In this document: positions 57,797 to 64,000 of the stretch, piece by piece
Numbering within the stretch: the first letter of the stretch is position 1
Layout: every line of letters begins with the position of its first letter
Assembly: GCF_030553305.1 (NCBI RefSeq)
Contig: NZ_JARRAH010000004.1
Span: forward strand, 62,001-126,000
DNA from: Halomarina ordinaria
GTDB lineage: Archaea; Halobacteriota; Halobacteria; Halobacteriales; Haloarculaceae
Length of the DNA: 64,000 bases
Direction of reading: 5' to 3'
Position numbers and translations under genes: made by a program
Notes under the pieces: model-generated
Told to the model about the DNA's origin: nothing
The model's input: the letters and a program-made list of their open reading frames with translations, nothing else
Database searches by the model: none

Positions 57797-58336
57797 TCAC
57801 CCGGAAAAGTCGCTGTAAGAAACTGCTCCCTGGTCGACGATCGTTTGGCTCTCAGGGACGTCTCCATCCGGCGGCATACTCCCCTCAGCAGGGCCGCCAG
57901 ACTCCTCGACGACGATGCGGCCGACCATGCCGAGACTCTTGTGCGGGGTGCAATAGTAGTCGTACGTACCGGTTGTCTCGAAGGTGTGTTCGAACGTCGC
58001 ATTCTGTTCGCTGAGAATCCCACTGTCGAAGGCTTCCGCACCGTCAGGCACGCGTGTGACTGAGGCCTGTCCATTCCCCTCCACGTAAGCCGTCGCGGAG
58101 TGACTTCCACTATCGTTCTCGAATGTGACAGTGTCGCCGGATTCGACGAAGAGCCCGATCGGGTCGAAATAATAATCGCTTCCCTCTGTGACCATCTGAA
58201 CTGTCGTTGTGTCTCCGTTCGATGGAGTGTCCGTCTCACCACTTGCGTCGGGGTTTGAACTGCTGCAGCCGGCGAGCCCTGTGAGACCGGCGGTTGCGAC
58301 GATTCCACCTGCTTTCAAGACCTGTCGACGTTCCAT
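57797..58336 (-). CDS. Halocyanin-type blue copper lipoprotein
   Basis: 179 residues. Tat signal (R-R-Q-V-L near 3-7) and lipobox L-A-G-C with the lipid Cys near residue 24, a Ser/Asp linker, then a plastocyanin-like domain. Copper ligands are present: His in G-S-H-S-A-T, then Y-Y-C-T-P-H-K-S-L-G-M with Cys, His and Met. It carries electrons on the outer face of the membrane. TATA-like TCTATCAG is 26 bases before the ATG and palindrome B is centred 50 bases before it. Divergent from the multicopper oxidase. Confidence 0.93.
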   Translation of the reverse strand: MERRQVLKAGGIVATAGLTGLAGCSSSNPDASGETDTPSNGDTTTVQMVTEGSDYYFDPIGLFVESGDTVTFENDSGSHSATAYVEGNGQASVTRVPDGAEAFDSGILSEQNATFEHTFETTGTYDYYCTPHKSLGMVGRIVVEESGGPAEGSMPPDGDVPESQTIVDQGAVSYSDFSG

Positions 58337-58371
58337 GCCCAACCATTGGAACGCTACTGATAGACCACTTT

Positions 58372-58400
58372 GGCGGATTCCCACCGTTCGGGATTCCGCA
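58372..58400. promoter_or_regulatory. Copper-module palindrome B, central to two divergent promoters
   Basis: GGCGGATTCCCA (58372-58383) and CGGGATTCCGCA (58389-58400), spacer five bases. The centre at 58386 is exactly 50 bases from the halocyanin ATG (58336) and 50 bases from the multicopper oxidase ATG (58436). One regulator bound here could control both. Confidence 0.65.
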
Positions 58401-58435
58401 GTCGACTGACTGTCACTGCGCACGAGGGTCTATAC

Positions 58436-60313
58436 ATGAGTGACCATCTTGGAATCCCCGGAACCGGCCTATCGCGGCGTGAGTTCTTAGCGGCGACAGG
58501 CAGTGCTGGCGCGCTGAGTCTCGCAGGCTGTACAGCCCCGACCGGACGTGCTGAAACCCCGTCGCAGTCATCCTCAACCGAGCATTCGTCGCCTGAAATT
58601 GAACGGTGGCTCGACGAAGTCCCCCGTCCCGGTGTTGTTGAACCAGTTGGGAAGAAGGACGGGAACCCCTATTACGAGGTGGAAATGCGCGAGGTTGAGC
58701 AGAAGATTCACTCTGATCTCCCACCGACGACCGTCTGGGGGTACGACGGCCAGTATCCAGGGCCAGCAATAGAGGCTCAGCAGGGTGAACCGGTGTATGT
58801 GCGCTGGAAGAACGAGTTGCCGGACGAACATCTCCTGCCGGTCGATGAGACGATACACAGTAGCAAGATTCCCTACGACACTACTGGAGTGCGGGTCGTA
58901 CCTCACCTCCACGGCGGGAATGTCGAGCACACGAGCGACGGCAAGCCGACGGCGTGGTTTACACGGGATTTCGAACAAACCGGCCCGAAGTTCGAGAAGA
59001 AAGACTACTACTACGTAAACGACCAACCCCCGGCCACGCTCTGGTATCACGACCACTCGCTCGGAATTACTCGGCTGAATGTCTACGCCGGTCTCGCCGG
59101 ACTCTATCTCCTCCGAAACGACCACGAGGAGTCACTCGGTCTGCCGTCGGGCGAGTACGAGATTCCACTGGTGCTTCAGGACCGCAGCTTCAACGAGGAC
59201 GGTTCGTTGTTCTACCCGACCACCGGCTCCGATACGGACAGCGACCCGCCGAAACCCAACCCGAGCCTCGTTCCGCAGTTCTTCGGCGACACGTCAGTCG
59301 TCAACGGGAAGGCCTGGCCTCGGCTTTCGGTCGACCCCCGGAAGTACCGGTTCCGAATACTCAACGGTTCGAACTGTCGGTACTACAACCTTAAGCTGTT
59401 TGAGTACGACGAAGCGGCTGAAACGACTGGCACGGATGGACCACCATTCACCCTCATCGGAAACGACGGTGGTCTGCTGGCCTCGCCGGTTACGATTAAG
59501 GACCGCCTGGAGATTGGCACGGGTAAGCGTGCCGACGTCGTCGTTGATTTCTCGGACTATGCTGGCCAGACGCTCTTGGTACACAACGACGCCACGGCGC
59601 CCTACCGTGGACCAGACATCGATGGCGGGAATCAACAGCCTCTGCCGGAAATAATGGTAGTGGAGGTTGCCTCCGATGATGTCCGCGACCCAAGCCGGGT
59701 TCCAGATACGTTGACGGAAGTGCCAGAAATCCCCGTTGACTCGGTCGACAAGGAACGGTACCTCCCGATGACCATGAGTTCTGACGATTACGGACGACCC
59801 TTACACCTCCTGGGTTCGGACGCGGAGTCCTCACCGCACAAACTGTACGATCCGGTTACCGAGAAACCGACCCTCAACGACACGGAGATCTGGAGCTTCG
59901 CGAATCTGACGGGAATGTCACACCCGATGCATATGCATCTCGTGCACTTCCAGATGCTTGGGCGACAGCCGTACAGTGAATATGACCCTGAGGCGGAGAT
60001 GATTGATGTCGAATCGCTCGAACCTCCTACACCGGAAGAAACGGGCTGGAACGACGTCATCAATGTAAATCCAGGTGAGGTGACCCACGTGATCGTTTAC
60101 TTCGGGGAGTTCGAGGGGCTATTTAGCAACCAGACCGGCTGGTACATGTGGCACTGCCACATGCTGGAACACGAAGACCACGACATGATGCGTCCCTTCA
60201 GAGTCCTGCCGGATTCTGAGGACGATAACAGTGATGGTGACTCATCCAATGAGTTGCTGGCATCAGTCCACCGAACGAGGAGTTCAACGAGCGATACGCC
60301 CCTGATTGAGTAA
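58436..60313 (+). CDS. Multicopper oxidase (CotA/laccase-like), Tat lipoprotein
   Basis: 625 residues. Tat motif (S-R-R-E-F-L, residues 11-16) and lipobox L-A-G-C near residue 31. Three cupredoxin domains follow. All copper motifs are visible: H-L-H-G-G, W-Y-H-D-H-S, H-P-M-H-M-H and H-C-H-M-L-E-H-E-D-H-D-M (type 1 site with Met). It oxidises phenols, bilirubin or metals and reduces O2 to water. Divergent from halocyanin under palindrome B, so electron transfer between them is plausible. The start at 58436 gives the proper signal. Confidence 0.93.
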   Translation: MSDHLGIPGTGLSRREFLAATGSAGALSLAGCTAPTGRAETPSQSSSTEHSSPEIERWLDEVPRPGVVEPVGKKDGNPYYEVEMREVEQKIHSDLPPTTVWGYDGQYPGPAIEAQQGEPVYVRWKNELPDEHLLPVDETIHSSKIPYDTTGVRVVPHLHGGNVEHTSDGKPTAWFTRDFEQTGPKFEKKDYYYVNDQPPATLWYHDHSLGITRLNVYAGLAGLYLLRNDHEESLGLPSGEYEIPLVLQDRSFNEDGSLFYPTTGSDTDSDPPKPNPSLVPQFFGDTSVVNGKAWPRLSVDPRKYRFRILNGSNCRYYNLKLFEYDEAAETTGTDGPPFTLIGNDGGLLASPVTIKDRLEIGTGKRADVVVDFSDYAGQTLLVHNDATAPYRGPDIDGGNQQPLPEIMVVEVASDDVRDPSRVPDTLTEVPEIPVDSVDKERYLPMTMSSDDYGRPLHLLGSDAESSPHKLYDPVTEKPTLNDTEIWSFANLTGMSHPMHMHLVHFQMLGRQPYSEYDPEAEMIDVESLEPPTPEETGWNDVINVNPGEVTHVIVYFGEFEGLFSNQTGWYMWHCHMLEHEDHDMMRPFRVLPDSEDDNSDGDSSNELLASVHRTRSSTSDTPLIE

Positions 60314-60314
60314 C

Positions 60315-61427
60315 TCACCAGAGGTTTGCCCGCGACCACTCCAACGCTTTGCGGAGGAGCCCAACGCCTACGACCACCCACGCAACAAGTGCGATATACA
60401 CAAACACTCGTGGGACGACGTGAAGTATTCCGATCCCCGCTTCGCTCGCGAGACGGAACGTACTCACCGTGTACATCCCCAGCGGGAAGACCATCCCCCA
60501 GTATCGCGGGCCGTACCCCTCTGGTCGATGCGGCAATGCGATTCCGCCGACGGTGTGCCGCCAGACACCGAGCGCTACGAGCAACGGGATCCACCATGTG
60601 GCTGTCGCCCAGAAGAAGAACGTAAATCCGAGGAGGAACGGACGGATCTCGGTAATGAACGGCCAAGACGGCCCGAGCTGGAGGAGCAACGCACCCGCCA
60701 GCGTCGTGATCGCGACAGCACCCATGTTGATCCAGTACGGCGGCGTCGCGGACGACGGCCGGAACGCGAAAAACGTCATCCGGTAGAACACCAGCGTGAA
60801 CAACACCAGGTAGAACCCGCCGCCGATCAGGTACAGGACGAGTGCCACCAGGCCGACGCTCTCAAGCACCGACGGATACTGCGGGGCGAGCAACGCCGCA
60901 AGTACGGCCACAGACTGCGTGGCGACCACGGCGAGAAACCAGCCGCCGTCGAGTGTCTCTTCGATGGGATCGTCGACATCCCTGATCGTCAATCCCACGA
61001 ACACGGTGTACGTGAGAACGAACCAGAGGCCGCCTGCGAACACAAGTAGCGCCGTCGCCGCCAGAATCGACTGCTCGAAGACGACGAACTGACTCCCGAG
61101 GATGCAGGTCGCTGCGACGGCGGTGAACGATCCCACTGCCCGGTCCGGCGAGACGAGGTCGTGAAGCGCCGATCCGAGGGCGCGACCGATTCGTGCCACC
61201 GTGAGGACGCCGATACCGACGTACGCGACAGCGTTGACCACGAACAGCAACCGGCCGATCCGCTCGAACCCGGTGAGGGACGCACCGATGGAAACGATTC
61301 CGGTCGCCATGACGAGCGCGAAGTAGAGCGGATCCCAGTACTCGAGAAGTCCGAGTACGTTACCACCGCGGCCGCCACTGCTGACCGACAACCCACCAGG
61401 TTCGTCGGGGTCTTGGTCGGTAGTCAT
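60315..61427 (-). CDS. TehA/SLAC1-type (TDT) membrane transporter
   Basis: 370 residues from the ATG at 61427; the frame continuing to 61826 overlaps the next gene and is not used. About ten hydrophobic helices, with [13 protein letters not shown] near the start and [11 protein letters not shown], typical of the tellurite-resistance/dicarboxylate (TDT) family. Members export sulfite, malate or anions; sulfite export would suit the adjacent molybdopterin fusion, but this is speculative. It converges on the multicopper oxidase with one base between stops. Confidence 0.85.
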   Translation of the reverse strand: MTTDQDPDEPGGLSVSSGGRGGNVLGLLEYWDPLYFALVMATGIVSIGASLTGFERIGRLLFVVNAVAYVGIGVLTVARIGRALGSALHDLVSPDRAVGSFTAVAATCILGSQFVVFEQSILAATALLVFAGGLWFVLTYTVFVGLTIRDVDDPIEETLDGGWFLAVVATQSVAVLAALLAPQYPSVLESVGLVALVLYLIGGGFYLVLFTLVFYRMTFFAFRPSSATPPYWINMGAVAITTLAGALLLQLGPSWPFITEIRPFLLGFTFFFWATATWWIPLLVALGVWRHTVGGIALPHRPEGYGPRYWGMVFPLGMYTVSTFRLASEAGIGILHVVPRVFVYIALVAWVVVGVGLLRKALEWSRANLW

Positions 61428-61480
61428 GAACCGCTTAGATCGTCCGCTGCCGTCGCCAAAGCGGAGCTGGCATCGCCGTG

Positions 61481-63016
61481 TCAGATGTCGGCGCTGCTGG
61501 GATAGTAGTGGAGAACGTCGTCGCGCCACCCGCCGTAGCCCTTGCCGATGTCCTCGAAGTCCTCGACGAACTCGATTCGGGTGACCCACTTGGCCATCTT
61601 GTAGCCGAGCTGGCTCTCGATACGGAGCCGGTAGGGGGCGCCGTGAGCGACCGGGAGGTCGCCGTCGTTCATCTCGTAGGCGAGGATCGAACGCGGCTCC
61701 TGGGCCTTGTCCATCCGGATGGCTTCGTAGTAGAACTCCGGGATGTCGTCGTCCACGCCCTTCTCCTCGAAGGGGCCGTCCTCGGAGTACTCCCACTTCT
61801 CGTCGAGCGTCCAGAAGACGAGCCACTCCGCGTCCTCGTTCGGTTCACAGCGGTCCATGATCGCCGATAGCGGGATGCCGCCCCACTTGGCATAGTACGT
61901 CCAGCCCTGGATACAGTCGTGGCGGGTGACGTGTTCTTGCTTGTCCATTTCCCTGATTTCCTCGTTGGTCAGGTTGAGTTCGTTCTCGACGAGGCCATCG
62001 ACCGTGATCGTCCAGTCCTCGAAGTCGTTTTCGAAGTGGGCGCGGTACTCGTCGTTACGTGGTGGTTTGCCGTTGACTCGGGCGAAGTCCGACTCCTCGG
62101 GCCGGTCGTCGCCGTCGACGAACGAGACGTGGTGGAACAGTCCCTTCAACAGCGGGTCGACGCCGATTTCGAGGAGATTCTGGGTGAAGTACGGTCGCTT
62201 CAGGGATATCCACGTGGCGAACGCAGCGAACCCGAAGACGATACCGACGCCAAGTACCGTGAGCGCGATGGTCAGGTCCGTCGACGCCGTCGGACTCCCG
62301 AGGACGATGAGCTTCATCTCCGACCAGAACCCGTGGGCCGCGACCAGGGCGACGTGTCCGAACAGGAAGACGTTGAACGCCACGAAGCCGATGAAGTGGA
62401 TGCTCCGGTTGAGCTGTCGATTCCAGCCGAACCACTCCGGCCAATGTGCCCGAAAGGCCGGCGCTTGGAGCAGTCCGGTGACGATCATCACCGGGGACAG
62501 AATGAAGATGACGCTGAAGTACGTCAACTGCTGGAGGGCGTTGTATCCCGAAGCATGGGGGACTTGGAGCTGTGCGTACGAGAGCAGCGCGTTCCACGCC
62601 TGCGGGAGGATGTCGAGTGACGTCGGGGTAAGGCGCGTCCACTCGCCAGAGACGAAGAGACCCCCGACGTACAGCAGCCCGCAGAGAGTCCAGCCGAGTG
62701 CACCCCAGAAGTGCCAGTGGCGGCCCATCCCGATGGCATCGCGTCCTGGGAGTGAGATGAGCGGCGATGGCGGGTCGATTTCGTCTTCAGCTGCCCAGAG
62801 ATCCTCGCCGTCGATGACTTCCTTGTCGAACTCTGTCGACCGTTCTTCGTCGCCGACGCGAAGCCACTCGTCGCCCGGTTCGCCGTCGTCGGACCAGTAG
62901 AGCTTGGGGTGGCTCATCAGGATCTCGTACCCGCTACGGAACAACAGGATGATGAAGAAGAAATTGAACCAGTGGGTGATTCGGAGCCACCACGGATAGT
63001 CGAGACCAGCAGCCAT
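61481..63016 (-). CDS. Fusion of cytochrome b561-type and sulfite-oxidase-type Mo domain
   Basis: 511 residues. The first 270 form a four- or five-helix cytochrome b561 ([29 protein letters not shown]) with heme-ligand His. The last 210 form an oxidoreductase molybdopterin-binding domain (D-C-I-Q-G-W-T-Y with the Mo-ligand Cys, [14 protein letters not shown]). In bacterial MsrPQ or sulfite dehydrogenases these are separate subunits. TATA-like CTTATAGG 27 bases before the ATG gives a leaderless message. It probably oxidises or reduces a sulfur compound on the membrane. No separate partner is visible. Confidence 0.85.
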   Translation of the reverse strand: MAAGLDYPWWLRITHWFNFFFIILLFRSGYEILMSHPKLYWSDDGEPGDEWLRVGDEERSTEFDKEVIDGEDLWAAEDEIDPPSPLISLPGRDAIGMGRHWHFWGALGWTLCGLLYVGGLFVSGEWTRLTPTSLDILPQAWNALLSYAQLQVPHASGYNALQQLTYFSVIFILSPVMIVTGLLQAPAFRAHWPEWFGWNRQLNRSIHFIGFVAFNVFLFGHVALVAAHGFWSEMKLIVLGSPTASTDLTIALTVLGVGIVFGFAAFATWISLKRPYFTQNLLEIGVDPLLKGLFHHVSFVDGDDRPEESDFARVNGKPPRNDEYRAHFENDFEDWTITVDGLVENELNLTNEEIREMDKQEHVTRHDCIQGWTYYAKWGGIPLSAIMDRCEPNEDAEWLVFWTLDEKWEYSEDGPFEEKGVDDDIPEFYYEAIRMDKAQEPRSILAYEMNDGDLPVAHGAPYRLRIESQLGYKMAKWVTRIEFVEDFEDIGKGYGGWRDDVLHYYPSSADI

Positions 63017-63113
63017 AGCTCACCTATCGCACCCTTCCCCTATAAGACTGGTTTCGGTCATCAGGTTTGACCACACACGCGGCCGAACTTATTCGGCCGT
63101 CGGTCGATTACGA

Positions 63114-64000
63114 TCAGGTAAGACTATCAATCTCATTTAGTGCCTCAGTTGCGACATCTCCCAATTCCCCAGCTTCGATATGCGAGTACCGCTCTCGGAC
63201 CATCTCTTCAGAGTTATCGAGATACCGAGCCGCGACCGTATACCCGAACGCTCGAACAAGAACTTCACCCATCCCACGTCGACCACCGTGCGGGGCAAGA
63301 TAATCGTGTTTAGGATGGTCGATGTCGATCTCTGCAGCCTCTGAGAGCCGCTGGAGAATCGACCGTGCACCGTCCGTCGTGATCGACGGCGGCCGAATGT
63401 CCTGATCGAGCGCCAGCAGCAGGTCGCGAGCGTATTCGTCACGGTACTCAGTAATCGCCTCCGGGCGTTCCCCTCGTTCGGCGAGCTCTTCCCGGACGAG
63501 CTCCGCGAGCGTCCGTTGATCGAACGTCGGAAACACCGGCCAGCGCTCCGTGGGTGGGTCCATCAGCTGGCGATAGCTCCGAAGTGGTGAGATTACTGGG
63601 TCGGGGAGACTGGCGGCGTCCCACTGCTGTTTCTTTCGGTAGACGTCCATACTACCATCTTCGAGCGAGATCTCCTCCCACCGGACCCCACGCCGGCGTG
63701 GATCGTTCGGGTCCCGGAGCAGTTCACCGACACGGACAGCTGTGTATGCGAGAACGAACACGAGGGCGCGGTCACGGGCCACCTTCAGCGTCGCGTAGCG
63801 CGCTCGCTGCTTGTCGAGGGGGTCAGTATCCTCCGGAAGTGTCGTGTACGCCTCGACGGCGTCGCGGGCCCGTTCGTCGACGTGACGGGTGAGCACGTGG
63901 CGCTGCTCGGATGTCCAGGCCTGCTGGTCGCCGGGCTTGCGGCCATCATCCTCCGGCAGCGGCGCCATCGCACTCGCCCGCTGTGCGTAGTGCGCCTTGA
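63114..64000 (-). CDS. Tyrosine recombinase/integrase (partial, cut by window end)
   Basis: The frame runs through the right edge: codons before the ATG at 63968 read K-A-H-Y-A-Q-R, so the N-terminal core-binding part lies outside. Visible residues include the catalytic Arg in A-V-R-V-G-E-L, the H-G-G-R-R box and the terminal Tyr in R-E-R-Y-S-H-I-E. It belongs to the phage/ICE integrase family of haloarchaea. No att repeat is visible near it. With the conjugation genes at the left edge it marks the region as mobile or formerly mobile. Confidence 0.85.
   Translation of the reverse strand, partial: KAHYAQRASAMAPLPEDDGRKPGDQQAWTSEQRHVLTRHVDERARDAVEAYTTLPEDTDPLDKQRARYATLKVARDRALVFVLAYTAVRVGELLRDPNDPRRRGVRWEEISLEDGSMDVYRKKQQWDAASLPDPVISPLRSYRQLMDPPTERWPVFPTFDQRTLAELVREELAERGERPEAITEYRDEYARDLLLALDQDIRPPSITTDGARSILQRLSEAAEIDIDHPKHDYLAPHGGRRGMGEVLVRAFGYTVAARYLDNSEEMVRERYSHIEAGELGDVATEALNEIDSLT

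Noticed and set aside
61926..62900. 324-aa open frame on the plus strand
   Set aside because: Antisense to the cytochrome b561/Mo fusion. No domain pattern and no promoter; shadow frame.
1..64000. CRISPR arrays, rRNA genes and replication origins
   Set aside because: No regularly spaced repeats, no rRNA-like sequence and no Orc1/Cdc6 gene with origin boxes were seen.

Overview
The window is from a haloarchaeon (class Halobacteria). The evidence is a strongly acidic proteome, Tat lipoproteins with twin-arginine plus lipobox signals, a halocyanin-type blue copper protein, a TFB-type initiation factor, a tRNA gene without an encoded CCA, bacterio-opsin-activator and PadR/PhiH-like regulators, and many genes whose start codon lies about 27 bases from a TATA-like element (leaderless transcripts). 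The genus cannot be told from the sequence. Core-type genes (xseAB, tRNA-Glu, trpS, korAB) are mixed with conjugation genes on the left edge and an integrase cut by the right edge, so this looks like a chromosomal or megaplasmid region rich in accessory DNA.

Layout. 1-4.6 kb (minus): conjugation/secretion-like membrane operon headed by a ribbon-helix-helix protein. 4.8-6.0 kb: exonuclease VII, with a membrane tail on XseA. 6.1-17.9 kb: ion and osmotic homeostasis block (Usp, MgtE, two KhtT-like RCK_C proteins around a KhtU-like antiporter, a voltage-gated-type K+ channel, CBS protein, two CPA2 transporters with RCK domains, tandem Usp, MscS, a small zinc protein). 18-20.3 kb: DisA_N protein, histone-fold protein, PadR regulator, Fic-like protein and a 34-aa ORF. 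20.5-22.7 kb: CopB-type metal ATPase. 22.9 kb: tRNA-Glu(CTC). 23-31.5 kb: many small stand-alone genes (DUF5789, orphan SdhB, TrpRS, peroxiredoxin, Usp, cupin, CGCGG protein, enolase-like protein, ferredoxin, DUF2249) and a decayed transposase. 31.6-36.4 kb: a cysteine-free RLI/ABCE1 paralogue behind KorAB. 36.5-54.1 kb: the most unusual part, a dense set of small redox, sulfur and metal genes (four-repeat DUF2249 protein, CGCGG proteins, methyltransferase-like protein, DsrE, cupins, CopD-like and TusA-like proteins, DtxR-type regulator, DUF488, RIC, two oxidase-subunit-I/NnrS-like proteins, HTH_10 regulator, peroxiredoxin). 54.2-57.6 kb: cystathionine synthase/lyase, two winged-helix regulators, TFB. 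57.8-63 kb: halocyanin, multicopper oxidase, TehA-like carrier, and a cytochrome b561/molybdopterin-domain fusion. 63.1 kb to the end: tyrosine recombinase.

Main discovery. Between 38.0 and 53.7 kb about fifteen promoters carry a short palindrome of the form CGAA-N4-TTCG, usually centred 44.5 to 48.5 bases upstream of the start codon. It resembles the element reported for the haloarchaeal NarO/DmsR anaerobic-respiration regulators. An HTH_10 regulator of the same superfamily lies inside the cluster and has the element in front of itself, as does a DtxR-type regulator. The HTH_10 gene also carries a perfect TTTAGGT-TC-ACCTAAA palindrome touching its ATG, of the kind DtxR-family proteins bind. 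I read this as a clustered, metal- and redox-gated regulon that includes several uncharacterised families.

Other notable points are a ribosome-recycling ABCE1 paralogue with all eight Fe-S cysteines replaced, a membrane-anchored XseA, and a copper module in which two 29-base imperfect palindromes of the same design flank the halocyanin gene, one of them exactly midway between divergent copper-protein start codons.
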